64,000 nucleotides of DNA from Leptospira andrefontaineae (GTDB lineage: Bacteria > Spirochaetota > Leptospiria > Leptospirales > Leptospiraceae). This document shows, piece by piece, positions 45,796 to 55,799 of the stretch (position 1 is the stretch's first letter; every line of letters starts with the position of its first letter). The position numbers and the translations under genes are program-made. The notes under the pieces are model-generated. The model was not told where the DNA came from, did no database searches, and saw only the letters and a list, made by a program, of their open reading frames with translations. The stretch is from the NCBI RefSeq assembly GCF_004770105.1, contig NZ_RQEY01000012.1:124001-188000 (forward strand), in the 5' to 3' direction.

Positions 45796-47106
45796 ATGCG
45801 GATCGACCTCAAAAAGTCCGGCCCTGTTTTAGCATTCTTTCTATTCTTAGCTTTTCTTTACGCAAACGGGTTCAGTCGCACGGAACAATCTTCCGATTTT
45901 TCAGACTATTACGAAGCCTCACGTAATTTCAAACAAGGCAAAGACCTATATAGCCTAGATGCCCTGTCTGAAGTGCTCCAAGAATTCGAAACCGGCAAAT
46001 TGAAAATGAGCCAGATATTCGAACCGGAAGTGTTCTTTAGGATCAAAGCAAAAGTGGAGAATGTAGGCTCCTATATTTATCCGCCTACTTTCGCTTTCTT
46101 GCTGATCCCAATTTCAGGTCTTCCATTTGAAGTAGCATCAGGGATATTCTTCACCATCAACTTTATAGCTTTGATCTTGAGTTTATTCTTGATCGGGAAA
46201 CTTTTAGGAAAAGAGAAATCGTTTTTATTCTTATCTGCAGTTTTACTTTTATCTCTACGATTTGTAGAAAATCACCAGAACAATAACCAAGTTGGGTTCT
46301 TGCTTTTATTATTGATCTTGGTTTCAGTTTCAGTCCAAAAAGATTGGTTGTCCGGACTTGTTTTAGCTCTTGCTATCGTGATCAAGATCACACCTGCCGC
46401 TTTCTTATTTTATTTCTTATACAAAAAAAGACCAATGGTGATCGTTTATACGGTCATCTTTGCTTTAGGTTGGATTGCGCTACCGGCATTATACAATCCT
46501 GAGTTTACTTGGAAGATGAACCAAACCTGGTACGATCTGGTCTTAGACAGATATCTAAAATCTCCCGCTTTGCGCGCTTGGAAGAATAACCAGAGTTTAA
46601 ATTCCACCCTAGCTAAATACTTTTTAGCATATTCTGATTTGCTAAACCAGGGAAGATTTGGAATGCCGTTCACGACTCTAACTGTAAGTCAGGTAAAGAT
46701 CATTTCCGGCATTTTAAGTTTGGGAATTGCAGGTCCTTACTTGTATAAAGTGTATAAAGGTGCTTCGGAAGGATTCGTTCTATCCGGGTTATTTTTCTTC
46801 TCCGTAATTTTCAGTGGGATCTCGTGGATACACGCATTCGTATTCTTATTATTCCCAACTGCATTTGTTCTTTCCAAACTTTGGCCGGAAAAGGGAGAAC
46901 CACTCTTGGTCTGGGATAAATGGAAATCAAAACTATTAGAATATAGATCAGCTACGATCTTTATCTCCATTTCCGCATTAGTTCTACTCTTAAACAGAAG
47001 TTTTATAGGGAATATAGCGGAAGAAGCGATACTGATGTTCTCCTTCTTATTATATACTTCTTTAATACAATATGTATGCACTTTCTATTCGGATAGAACT
47101 AGTTAA
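45796..47106 (+). CDS. GT87-type membrane glycosyltransferase
   Basis: A 436-residue protein with about 10 membrane helices. After TM1 the motif FSDYYEASRNFKQGKDLY and then SYIYPPTFAFLLIPISGLP are typical of the DUF2029/GT87 (polyprenyl-mannose-dependent) family. It heads an operon of glycan genes. Confidence 0.85.
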   Translation: MRIDLKKSGPVLAFFLFLAFLYANGFSRTEQSSDFSDYYEASRNFKQGKDLYSLDALSEVLQEFETGKLKMSQIFEPEVFFRIKAKVENVGSYIYPPTFAFLLIPISGLPFEVASGIFFTINFIALILSLFLIGKLLGKEKSFLFLSAVLLLSLRFVENHQNNNQVGFLLLLLILVSVSVQKDWLSGLVLALAIVIKITPAAFLFYFLYKKRPMVIVYTVIFALGWIALPALYNPEFTWKMNQTWYDLVLDRYLKSPALRAWKNNQSLNSTLAKYFLAYSDLLNQGRFGMPFTTLTVSQVKIISGILSLGIAGPYLYKVYKGASEGFVLSGLFFFSVIFSGISWIHAFVFLLFPTAFVLSKLWPEKGEPLLVWDKWKSKLLEYRSATIFISISALVLLLNRSFIGNIAEEAILMFSFLLYTSLIQYVCTFYSDRTS

Positions 47107-47122
47107 TCATTTTAGAATACTT

Positions 47123-48250
47123 ATGCTAAAAAAGGAAAATTTAAAATACAAACCAAGAGTCGCAGTAGATGCAAGACCCTTGTCTTATGGTATTACCGGG
47201 AATTCCAGATACCTTGCAGAGGTTTTAGAAAGACTTTTGCGTCCAGATTCTCCTTTAGAATATTATCTTTATTCGAATAAACCGATCCATCCAGTATTCA
47301 ATCATCTGATAGGACTTACGCCCACTTTTATTCCGAGTAAACTTCCGGGAGTTTTGTGGCTGAATTTTACTATACCTTCTTGGGTAAAAAAGCATAGGAT
47401 AGATCTGTTTTGGGGAACCTTACAATTGCTCCCTGCATTTGGTTTGAAAATTCCTACTTTAGTAAATTACCATGATCTAAATTTCAAATCCGCACCTGAA
47501 ACGATGACTACTGCAAATTATTGGCAGCATAAGATCATGTCTCCGATCACTTTAAAGAAGGCAGATAAAGTTCTTTGCCTTTCCCAAAATACCAAAAATG
47601 ATATTCTAAATTTTTTACCCGAGTTAGAGCCTAAATTAGAAGTAGTTTATCCAGGGGTCCAAGGTTTTGGCTCCGTATCCCCTCCCGAAAAAACCCTTCC
47701 TAAAAATTTTCTATTTTCTGTAGGGACATTAGAACCTAGGAAAAATTTAAACACTCTTGTAGAAGCTTATCTTTCTTTAAAAAAAGAAGAACCGAACTTC
47801 CCCTATCCTCTTGTTTTAGCAGGAAGACTTGGTTGGAAATCGGAAGGCCTAACCTCTCTTTTAAAAGAAGGAGGTTTGGAGAAGGACGGAGTTTATTTTA
47901 TAGAAAATCCGAATGACTCAATATTAGGTTGGCTTTATAAAAATTGCTCTTATTTTGTTTTCCCTTCTTTACATGAAGGTTTTGGTCTTCCATTACTAGA
48001 AGCGATCAGAGAAAACAAACCTTGTATCGTTTCGGATATTCCTGTCTTTCATGAAGTTCTGGATGAATTTACGGATTCTTTCGTTTCTCCTAAGAATTTA
48101 GAGGCATGGAAAAACGCACTTTCCTTGACCGGTAAAAAAGGGATCTATGGCAGAAAGCCGAGTAGAAACGATTGGTCTTGGGATTCGACTGCAAAGAAGG
48201 TCGAAAACTCTCTCGTAGAACTTTGGAAATCAAGAAAGAAAAACTCCTAG
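47123..48250 (+). CDS. GT4 family glycosyltransferase
   Basis: A 375-residue cytoplasmic glycosyltransferase, started at ATG 47123 (MLKKENLK); an in-frame ATG at 47072 overlaps the previous gene. VAVDARPLSYGITGNSRYL is a common GT4 N-terminus, and SVGTLEPRKNLNTLVEAY then FPSLHEGFGLPLLEAI with E-x7-E are the GT-B catalytic segment. Donor sugar unknown. Confidence 0.9.
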   Translation: MLKKENLKYKPRVAVDARPLSYGITGNSRYLAEVLERLLRPDSPLEYYLYSNKPIHPVFNHLIGLTPTFIPSKLPGVLWLNFTIPSWVKKHRIDLFWGTLQLLPAFGLKIPTLVNYHDLNFKSAPETMTTANYWQHKIMSPITLKKADKVLCLSQNTKNDILNFLPELEPKLEVVYPGVQGFGSVSPPEKTLPKNFLFSVGTLEPRKNLNTLVEAYLSLKKEEPNFPYPLVLAGRLGWKSEGLTSLLKEGGLEKDGVYFIENPNDSILGWLYKNCSYFVFPSLHEGFGLPLLEAIRENKPCIVSDIPVFHEVLDEFTDSFVSPKNLEAWKNALSLTGKKGIYGRKPSRNDWSWDSTAKKVENSLVELWKSRKKNS

Positions 48251-48261
48251 GCCCTCAAAGT

Positions 48262-48867
48262 ATGAAAAAATCCGATATATCCAAATCCGTATGGTGGAAT
48301 TGGGAGAACTCCGAACCGGAAATCAGATCTTCCAAGATCAAAAAAAGTAAATTAAGGATCAATTATATACCTCCTTTCCTTGCGATTTTGGTTTACGGAC
48401 TTTTCTTATTGTATTTATTTCCTTTGAGAACCTTAGTCTCTACTTGGATTTTCAAATTTGTAGAGTTACTCCAGATCACCAAGGTATTAAAACTTTCCCT
48501 ATTAACTGACAAAAGACTGTATGATTATACGGCGCTTTTTGTGATCTCTTATATCGCGTTCGCTTTCTTTTTAGATCTAGTCCGATTCCTAAGAAAGAAT
48601 CTATTCCAAACTTTTGTTACTGAAGAAAATAGACTCGCAGTCACCAAATGGGGCTTCTTAGGAAAAGAAACAATTCGTTGGAATCCAGACCAAACCGGTT
48701 TACAGATCCATCATAAATCCGGATGGTTCCGTTCTCTGTTAGGTTTCGAAAAATTATCCTTTAGAATTCATCTTTCGGAAACTGAAAATTCAATACTTGC
48801 AGAATCTCCTTATTTCTTCTCCAAAAGTAATCAGGATTTTTTATATTCCGTTTTTAGATCCGTTTAA
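48262..48867 (+). CDS. Two-helix membrane protein with a PH-like C-terminal part
   Basis: A 201-residue protein (ATG at 48262, 11 bases after the previous stop). Two membrane helices (residues about 40-60 and 85-105) lead to a cytoplasmic, beta-rich region VTKWGFLGKETIRW...GWFRSLLGFEKLSFRIHL that resembles bacterial PH domains. Function unknown. It overlaps the next ATG by one base. Confidence 0.55.
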   Translation: MKKSDISKSVWWNWENSEPEIRSSKIKKSKLRINYIPPFLAILVYGLFLLYLFPLRTLVSTWIFKFVELLQITKVLKLSLLTDKRLYDYTALFVISYIAFAFFLDLVRFLRKNLFQTFVTEENRLAVTKWGFLGKETIRWNPDQTGLQIHHKSGWFRSLLGFEKLSFRIHLSETENSILAESPYFFSKSNQDFLYSVFRSV

Positions 48868-50252
48868 TGTTTAAACGTTCTCTCGAAAGTCTGGAGTTCC
48901 TTAAAAAGGCAGAGAATATATTTCGTTCTCCTTCTATTTGGGCGGGCTTTTTATTCCTGGTATGTTTTACAGGAATTTTATTTTTATTCGATCTTAGATT
49001 TTTATCCAGACATTACGATTGGGATTCGATCGTTTACACTCATAATATAGTTACCAATAAATATTGGAAAGTATTCTTCAATCCTCACCATATCGGTTTC
49101 GAAAGCACGGGATTATTATACTTAAAGTTTTGGTATTGGTTTCATGGGCCTGACTCTGCAATGTTTGGTCTCAGACTTAGAGTTTTAGCAGTAGCATCCT
49201 TCTTCATTTTTATACTTATGTTCTCTTACTGGAGATTATATAAGGATATGATCGGTGCTGTTCTTTTGGGATTAGCAGTTCATTGTTCCCAAGGCTTTTG
49301 GTTTTATGCCCAGCATAATGATACTCCGCTCATTCATTCCTGTTTTACTGCTGCATTATTTTTACTTTGTGTTTGGAATTCTAAGAACGGTTGGTCTCCC
49401 GGAAAACTATATATTGCGGGGTTTTTGCAAGTTTGGAATGTTTATTATCACCAATCGGATACCATTTTCCTAACATTCGTTCCGGCTTCCGTTCTTCTTG
49501 CGAATAAATGGAGAGGAAGAAGTTTCGAATATTCTTATAAACTAAAACTAATCTTCGTATATTTATTCTCCGTAATTCTCATTCTCACGCTTTCATATTT
49601 GTATGTTGGATTTATTCTATTAGAAAGAAATTTAACTGCACCGGTAGAAAGTGAGAAAAACTTTGCTAACTGGCTATTTTTATACGCTTCTCAAGAAAAA
49701 TGGGGAGCAGCTCCGGGGCCTAAAAATTATATCATGAATTTTTATAGAGGGATTGGAGATGCTTTCTTGAATTTTGAAGGAGTTAAGAATGGACTAAGGA
49801 TCAATACAAACGATCTTAAATCTCTCAAAAGTTTCCCTTATAATCTAAATCTAGGCTTCTGGATTGGGATCTTATTTTTAGCATTCTTAAATTGGATACG
49901 TCTTTGGAAGTCCTATAAAACAGAACTCATTCTTTTATTCTTCTGGCTTATTCCTTCCTTTATATTTTACACTTGGTGGGAAGGTTATTTTTTCGAGTTC
50001 TGGGTCTCTTCTGTGATCGGACTTTTAATTTTCGCTGCCTTAGTATTTCGTTCCTTAGAATTTGAGAACTTCAGATTTGGGATCAGATCTATCTCTCATA
50101 TCATTTTCTCCTCTTATGTGAGCTTACTTTTTCTAGTCAATTTCACTTATTCCACGCTTCCTAGATCAGAAAGATCTCATAAAAGTTTTATAGAGGGAAT
50201 TGAAGATAAGTATGAATATATCACTCCTGAACCAGTATATCGAAACGAATAA
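48867..50252 (+). CDS. Polytopic membrane protein, GT-C-like
   Basis: A 461-residue protein with about 9-11 membrane helices. RFLSRHYDWDSIVYTHNI after TM1 puts an acidic pair in the first extracytoplasmic loop, as in GT-C glycosyltransferases, and HNDTPLIHSCF resembles another conserved loop. It is in the glycan operon; substrate unknown. Confidence 0.6.
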   Translation: MFKRSLESLEFLKKAENIFRSPSIWAGFLFLVCFTGILFLFDLRFLSRHYDWDSIVYTHNIVTNKYWKVFFNPHHIGFESTGLLYLKFWYWFHGPDSAMFGLRLRVLAVASFFIFILMFSYWRLYKDMIGAVLLGLAVHCSQGFWFYAQHNDTPLIHSCFTAALFLLCVWNSKNGWSPGKLYIAGFLQVWNVYYHQSDTIFLTFVPASVLLANKWRGRSFEYSYKLKLIFVYLFSVILILTLSYLYVGFILLERNLTAPVESEKNFANWLFLYASQEKWGAAPGPKNYIMNFYRGIGDAFLNFEGVKNGLRINTNDLKSLKSFPYNLNLGFWIGILFLAFLNWIRLWKSYKTELILLFFWLIPSFIFYTWWEGYFFEFWVSSVIGLLIFAALVFRSLEFENFRFGIRSISHIIFSSYVSLLFLVNFTYSTLPRSERSHKSFIEGIEDKYEYITPEPVYRNE

Positions 50253-50315
50253 ATAAGTGCTTGTGAGTTTCCCTCAGTCCAAAAAACTGCACAGGAGTCG
50301 AGGACAAACGAACGA

Positions 50316-51824
50316 ATGCTGTTCAATTCAGCCCATTTTCTCGTATTTTTGCCGATCGTTTTGATCCTAGCAAAAATCCTAAAAGGTACATACCAAAGGG
50401 CTTTCCTTCTTCTTGCCAGTCTCTATTTTTATAACGCTTGGCATCCTGCTTCTATAGCATGTAACGATATCAGAACCTCTACTTGGTACGAGAACTGGAT
50501 CGATCTATCCTTCTGTAATTTTAATATTAACTTATATATCATCATTCTGATCGTTTCCATGATCGTGGACTATGTAGCGGGAAGATTGATGAGTGGCGAA
50601 GGAGTTTCTGAAAAATTCAGAAGACTCTGCTTAGTAGCTTCCTTGATTACGAATCTTGGGATCTTAGCTTATTTCAAATATACAAATTTCCTTTTGGAAG
50701 TTTTTGCAGATCTATTCAATCAGATCTCCACCGGTGCACCTCTTAAGATAGAACATTTAAAGATCATTCTTCCTGTTGGTATTTCATTTTATACATTCCA
50801 GTCCATGAGTTATACTATCGATGTATTCCGCAGGAACTTGGAGGCTCGCAAGTCCTTCTTAGACTTTGCATTGTATGTTTCCTTCTTCCCTCAATTGGTC
50901 GCGGGACCAATCGTTCGTGCCCACACTTTTTTCAGGGATTTAGATGATACTCCTAAAGTTACGGCAGAAGATGTTCAGATCGCTTTTGCACAGATCTTAA
51001 TGGGATTCACTAGAAAGATCGTATTTGCGGATAACTTAGCGAAAGTTGTAGACTTTACATTCAATAATTATAAAATTCTAAACCCTGCCGAGATCTGGGT
51101 AGGAGCAATGGCTTTCGGTTGGCAGATCTATTTCGACTTTGCGGGATATACTGATATCGCAATCGGAACTGCGAGACTTTTCGGGTATAAATTTGATCCT
51201 AACTTCAATTTTCCGATGGTTGCCAGAAATATCGCGGATCACTGGTCCCGTTGGCATATTTCCTTCTCTACTTGGATCAGAGACTATATTTATATTCCTC
51301 TAGGCGGTTCTCGAGTTGGAGTATTAAAAGGATACAGAAACCTTTTTATTACTTGGTTATTCGCGGGAATCTGGCACGGAGCAGCTTACCACTTCGTTGG
51401 GTGGGGACTTTGGCAAGGTGTCATGTTAGGTATTCATAGAGAATATTCTAAAACCAAAATTGCTGCCTGGCTGAATGAAAAAGGAGGTTTAAGCTACGAT
51501 ATCGGAGCTCGAATCTTTACTATGTTCTGTCTTTCCTTTGGATTCATTTTATTTCGCGCAAAAACAATGAAGGCTGCTTGGGCAATGATGAAGTCTCTCG
51601 TATTCGTAGTGCCAGGCGGAATCTATTCGGTTAAAACATTCGTAAATTACGATTATGGAATATTACTCGTGATCTGTTTCATTCTTTCTTATTATTTCTC
51701 CCGAAACCCGATAGAAACAATCGTGGAAAACAAGAAAAAGTTCGGGGTATTCGTTACAGCGAATCTATTTATCATTCTGTTCTTCGGAGCAGGAGGCCAA
51801 AACTTCCTGTATTTCGATTTCTAA
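50316..51824 (+). CDS. MBOAT acyltransferase (AlgI-like), copy 1
   Basis: A 502-residue polytopic protein. LPVGISFYTFQSMSYTIDVFR, PQLVAGPIVRAHTFF, FAGYTDIAIGTARLFGY, HWSRWHISFSTWIRDYIYIPLGGSR and GIWHGAAYHF are the AlgI/DltB signature; His in WHGA is the catalytic residue. It transfers acyl groups across the membrane to a glycan. An SGNH-like gene follows 7 bases later. Confidence 0.93.
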   Translation: MLFNSAHFLVFLPIVLILAKILKGTYQRAFLLLASLYFYNAWHPASIACNDIRTSTWYENWIDLSFCNFNINLYIIILIVSMIVDYVAGRLMSGEGVSEKFRRLCLVASLITNLGILAYFKYTNFLLEVFADLFNQISTGAPLKIEHLKIILPVGISFYTFQSMSYTIDVFRRNLEARKSFLDFALYVSFFPQLVAGPIVRAHTFFRDLDDTPKVTAEDVQIAFAQILMGFTRKIVFADNLAKVVDFTFNNYKILNPAEIWVGAMAFGWQIYFDFAGYTDIAIGTARLFGYKFDPNFNFPMVARNIADHWSRWHISFSTWIRDYIYIPLGGSRVGVLKGYRNLFITWLFAGIWHGAAYHFVGWGLWQGVMLGIHREYSKTKIAAWLNEKGGLSYDIGARIFTMFCLSFGFILFRAKTMKAAWAMMKSLVFVVPGGIYSVKTFVNYDYGILLVICFILSYYFSRNPIETIVENKKKFGVFVTANLFIILFFGAGGQNFLYFDF

Positions 51825-51831
51825 GGCAAAT

Positions 51832-52992
51832 ATGAATCCGTATATCAGTTTGATCCGTCAGAGAAGTTTTTGGATACCAATTTTAGTATTGGCTTTATTC
51901 GATCTGTGCCTACAAACAGGAGTTTATAGGCCTTATCTTAAAAAGGGGTCCTTTGCGGCGAACGTTATCCGAAACACTGATTATGTTTTAGAAAAGAAAG
52001 CAGAATTCGAACCTACGATACTTCTTCTTGGGACCTCAGTCGCTCACCAAGGACTTTCTCTCAAAACTTTAAATGAAACTCTGGAACCTTATGGAGAAAA
52101 GATCCAATCCATCGCAATGGAAGGGACCGAGTTAGTAGTACAGGACTCACTTGTACGTAACCTTCTTCCTAAATTCCCTAAAGTACATACCGTTCTACAT
52201 ATACTCGAGATCTCTACTCCTTGGGTGGATCAAGAAGATCTACAAATCCATACTCTAGCAATGCTCGGAGAGTTGGATAGAAGAGTGGCATTTCCTCTAA
52301 TTTACGAATTCAATTATAATGTGCGTTATGATGATCTTGGATTTTTAGCGTTTAAGAGTATCGCATATAGAAGAGACATCCGCGACTTCATACTAGATCC
52401 TTCCAAACGTTTAAAAGATATTAGTAGAAGGAAAAAAGAAGCTAAACTCACTCCTTGGCCTCATGAGAATACGAACCTGCCTAGTATCAGTATGTTCCCG
52501 GAAGTAAAAGATATCAAATCCTGTTTGAAGATCACTAATCCTGGAAATGGTATCGCTGCTCCTGAAGGTTCCGACCAATTCCATAAAAAAGCAATCTGGG
52601 ACACCTGCGGTTTAGGGGAAAGAACTCCTGTAAAAGTAGAAAGGACCAAACAGGTAAATAACTACTTCCATAGGTTAAAAATTTTGCATAATGATATTCG
52701 CCAGGTCGGTTCAAAGAATGGGCAGAATATCAAGATCATTGGAGTGATCGCACCTTATAGTGAAATTATTAGAAATTGGAGAAGCCCCGACAGAAATCGT
52801 ATCTGGGTAGAAGAGATTCAAAAGATTGATCCAACCACTGTTCTACTTGATTACCAAGCTAGCCTAGATGGGGAGAATAATGGGGATTATTATTACGATC
52901 TAATCCATTTGAATAAAGCCGGTATGGAAAAATTCTCTGCGATATTCACTGCTGACTTACCTTCCATTCTAGGATTAACTCGGAAAAAATAA
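51832..52992 (+). CDS. SGNH-like periplasmic protein, partner of MBOAT copy 1
   Basis: A 386-residue protein with an N-terminal anchor (FWIPILVLALFDLCLQTG). ILLLGTSVAHQGLSL corresponds to block I with Ser, and YYYDLIHLNKAG to the Asp-x-x-His block. AlgJ/AlgX-type proteins of this kind accept the acyl group from MBOAT enzymes and hand it to the polymer. It precedes the second MBOAT by 2 bases. Confidence 0.7.
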   Translation: MNPYISLIRQRSFWIPILVLALFDLCLQTGVYRPYLKKGSFAANVIRNTDYVLEKKAEFEPTILLLGTSVAHQGLSLKTLNETLEPYGEKIQSIAMEGTELVVQDSLVRNLLPKFPKVHTVLHILEISTPWVDQEDLQIHTLAMLGELDRRVAFPLIYEFNYNVRYDDLGFLAFKSIAYRRDIRDFILDPSKRLKDISRRKKEAKLTPWPHENTNLPSISMFPEVKDIKSCLKITNPGNGIAAPEGSDQFHKKAIWDTCGLGERTPVKVERTKQVNNYFHRLKILHNDIRQVGSKNGQNIKIIGVIAPYSEIIRNWRSPDRNRIWVEEIQKIDPTTVLLDYQASLDGENNGDYYYDLIHLNKAGMEKFSAIFTADLPSILGLTRKK

Positions 52993-52994
52993 AG

Positions 52995-54392
52995 ATGATC
53001 TTTACCTCGACTTTATTTTTCGTATTCTTCCTGATCGTTTATATTCTGTACTGGTCTTGGGATAGCCGTAAGTATAGAGAATGGATCTTATTAATTGCAT
53101 CCTTAGTATTTTACGCATCTTGGAATCCGCCTTTTCTTTTACATTTATTAGGGATCGTATTCTTAAATTATCTTTTTCTTAAGCCGATCGCTAGGACAAA
53201 AAGCAAAAAGTTACTTACTATCATCGTCTTGATAGACCTGATTAATTTAGGAATATTCAAATATTTCTATTTCGTATCCGACAATCTTTTCTACGTCACA
53301 AACTTATCTCTGTTCAACACGAGCACATTCTCTTTTAGGATCATCCTTCCTTTAGCGATCAGCTTTTATACATTCCAAGTAATGGCGTTCGTGATAGATG
53401 TATATCGAGGAAAAGTAGAAGAGCTTCCGAACTTCTTCCATTTCACTTTATTCTTATTATTCTTTCCTCAATTGGTCGCAGGACCTATTATGAGGGCGAA
53501 AGATTTTTTCCCAAGACTGGAACATTTAAGAATCCATAAAACTGCGATCTTTACGGGATTATTCCTGATAGGACTCGGAGCATGTAAGAAAATCCTAATT
53601 GCAGACAATTTAGGCAGTTTGATCGATCCTGTATTTTTAAGACCGAGAGAATACGGAAGCGGATCTTTACTTTTAGCAACAATAGGATTCACATGGCAGG
53701 TGTATTCAGACTTCTCCGGATACACTGATGTAGCCAAAGGTTGCGCTTTATTATTTGGATTTAATATTCCAAGAAACTTCAACGCCCCATTCTTCAGTAA
53801 GAATATACATGAACTTTGGAGAAAATGGCATATCACCTTGGGCACTTGGCTTAAAGATTATATCTATATTCCTTTGGGAGGAAGTAGAGGCTCGGAAGCC
53901 AGAACCAATATCAACCAAACAATCACATTCGCTTTGGGCGGTTTATGGCATGGTGCCAACTGGACTTTCTTAGCCTGGGGACTCTCTCATGGACTGTTCT
54001 TGTTTGTGGAAAGAACCTTCGAAAGAAAGGGGATCAAGATACTGCCAGAAGTCGGAAAGTTTTTCACGGGAATACGGATCTTTTGGACCTATTCTCTATT
54101 TACTCTTGCAGGAGTATTCTTCCGAACTATTAATATAAGTGATTCTTTTTACTTTTTCGAAAGTTGGTTCTATCATATACGCCCAGAACAAGCCAATATA
54201 CTTTCTTTCAATTTAGTAATTCCTTATATTATCGGTGGAATTATTTTCCATGCGGCAGAAGCGCCTAAACATTACCCACTTTGGTTCCAAAGAAATAGGA
54301 CCAAACTTTTACTTGCCTTCCTTTTGATCGGAGCCTTGATCTTTGGAAATTACGCGGGCAAGGGACAAGACTTTATTTACTTTGCATTTTAG
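52995..54392 (+). CDS. MBOAT acyltransferase (AlgI-like), copy 2
   Basis: A 465-residue paralogue of copy 1. LPLAISFYTFQVMAFVIDVYR, PQLVAGPIMRAKDFFP, FSGYTDVAKGCALLFGF, WRKWHITLGTWLKDYIYIPLGGSRG and GGLWHGANWTF are all present. The catalytic His is kept. Divergence from copy 1 suggests different acyl donor or acceptor. Confidence 0.93.
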   Translation: MIFTSTLFFVFFLIVYILYWSWDSRKYREWILLIASLVFYASWNPPFLLHLLGIVFLNYLFLKPIARTKSKKLLTIIVLIDLINLGIFKYFYFVSDNLFYVTNLSLFNTSTFSFRIILPLAISFYTFQVMAFVIDVYRGKVEELPNFFHFTLFLLFFPQLVAGPIMRAKDFFPRLEHLRIHKTAIFTGLFLIGLGACKKILIADNLGSLIDPVFLRPREYGSGSLLLATIGFTWQVYSDFSGYTDVAKGCALLFGFNIPRNFNAPFFSKNIHELWRKWHITLGTWLKDYIYIPLGGSRGSEARTNINQTITFALGGLWHGANWTFLAWGLSHGLFLFVERTFERKGIKILPEVGKFFTGIRIFWTYSLFTLAGVFFRTINISDSFYFFESWFYHIRPEQANILSFNLVIPYIIGGIIFHAAEAPKHYPLWFQRNRTKLLLAFLLIGALIFGNYAGKGQDFIYFAF

Positions 54393-54395
54393 ATT

Positions 54396-55466
54396 ATGAA
54401 AAGAATTCCTTTGTTATATCGCAAAATTCTTTGGATCCCTATCGGGATAGCCGCCCTACTTCTCGTATGGGACAGGATACTTTCTTCCGAGAAGGTCAGA
54501 CCTTATACAGAAACAGGTGCAGAATATTATTTTTATAATATGAAGGATAAGGTTCTTTCTGCCATGAAGAAAGAAACCGATTCCAAAAAAGAAGACCAAA
54601 AGGTCCTCACTTTTTTCGGAACTTCTCATATGGGAGAATTCTCGCTAGTAGAGTTTGAAAAAGAAAGTCCGGGCTTGATTGTATATAATCTTTCTGGACC
54701 TTCTGCTCCTTATTCTTTCCATAATTTTACTTTGGAAAAACTACTATCTAGAAAAATCCCTTTAGATTACGCGATTTTAGAATATTATCCTGATTCCGGG
54801 ACGGATTTCGCAAACAGATATCCATTACGTTATTCTTATGATTTCCCATTCTTCTTAAGATATTGGAATATATTTTCTACAAATGAATGGGATAGTTTTT
54901 TAAAAGCGAAAGTGTTCCACACTTCTGTATTTCCTCCCAGATTCAAAGAAGCATTTTCTAGGATCAATAATCCTTTGGAAGTCATGCAGCTTATGTATGT
55001 TCGTGATATTTTGATCAACGAATCGGACAAGTTTAAAGGTGGAATTCCAAATGGACTTCTGGCGAATACTCCGGAAGATAAACTAGGTTCTGAGTCAGAC
55101 AGAATTTTTAATGAATCTTATAAGAACTTCAAAAGTTCCAAAGTACAGGAATACTTCCTTAGGAATTTCCTGAAAACCGCAAGAGAGAATCATATTAAAG
55201 TAGTCTTATGGACTCCTTTATTATATTCCACATTCTCCGAAAAAGTAAGATCCGCACCATTCTTCCAAGAATGGATAGATTTACGTAACAAACTCATCCA
55301 AGAATATCCGGAAACTTTGGTATTAGATATGGAAGAATATCGTTCAAGAATGAAATGCCAAAAGTTTATCGATCCTCACCATCTTAGCGGTGGATGTTAT
55401 GCGGAACCGACTAGATTTTTAGTGGAATTTTTGCAGGAAAAGGGAAATCTTCCTAAAGTAAGATGA
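54396..55466 (+). CDS. SGNH-like periplasmic protein, partner of MBOAT copy 2
   Basis: A 356-residue protein with an N-terminal membrane segment (ILWIPIGIAALLLVWDRIL). TFFGTSHMGEFSLVEF carries the Ser block and FIDPHHLSGGCYAEPTRF the Asp-x-x-His block. It starts 3 bases after the second MBOAT and its stop overlaps the MazG-like gene by 4 bases. Confidence 0.7.
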   Translation: MKRIPLLYRKILWIPIGIAALLLVWDRILSSEKVRPYTETGAEYYFYNMKDKVLSAMKKETDSKKEDQKVLTFFGTSHMGEFSLVEFEKESPGLIVYNLSGPSAPYSFHNFTLEKLLSRKIPLDYAILEYYPDSGTDFANRYPLRYSYDFPFFLRYWNIFSTNEWDSFLKAKVFHTSVFPPRFKEAFSRINNPLEVMQLMYVRDILINESDKFKGGIPNGLLANTPEDKLGSESDRIFNESYKNFKSSKVQEYFLRNFLKTARENHIKVVLWTPLLYSTFSEKVRSAPFFQEWIDLRNKLIQEYPETLVLDMEEYRSRMKCQKFIDPHHLSGGCYAEPTRFLVEFLQEKGNLPKVR

Positions 55467-55795
55467 ACTTCGACGAAGCCCAAAAGACGGTAGATGATTG
55501 GATCAAAACCATCGGGGTTAAATATTTTTCAGAACTTACAAACCTAGCAATCTTAATGGAAGAAGTAGGAGAATTCTCCCGCTTAGTCGCAAGAAAATAC
55601 GGAGACCAATCTTTCAAAAAGGGAGAAGATCCGGAAGGTTTATCCAAGGAGCTAGGAGATATACTTTTTGTTCTGACCTGTTTGGCAAACCAAATGGGGA
55701 TTTCAATGGAAGAAGCTTTTAAAGCCACCTTGGAAAAGAACACTACCAGAGACAAGGATCGTCATAAGAACAATCCCAAGTTAAAAGATCTTTAA
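55463..55795 (+). CDS. MazG-like nucleotide pyrophosphohydrolase
   Basis: A 110-residue all-alpha NTP-PPase. LAILMEEVGEFSRLVARKYG contains the E-x-x-E pair, and KELGDILFVLTCLANQ the E-x-x-D metal ligands. It hydrolyses non-canonical or excess NTPs. It starts within the ATGA overlap of the SGNH gene, so it is co-transcribed with envelope genes. Confidence 0.85.
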   Translation: MNFDEAQKTVDDWIKTIGVKYFSELTNLAILMEEVGEFSRLVARKYGDQSFKKGEDPEGLSKELGDILFVLTCLANQMGISMEEAFKATLEKNTTRDKDRHKNNPKLKDL

Positions 55796-55799
55796 TATA

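Noticed and set aside
45431..45832. Plus-strand frame over queA
   Set aside because: Antisense shadow of a well-supported gene.
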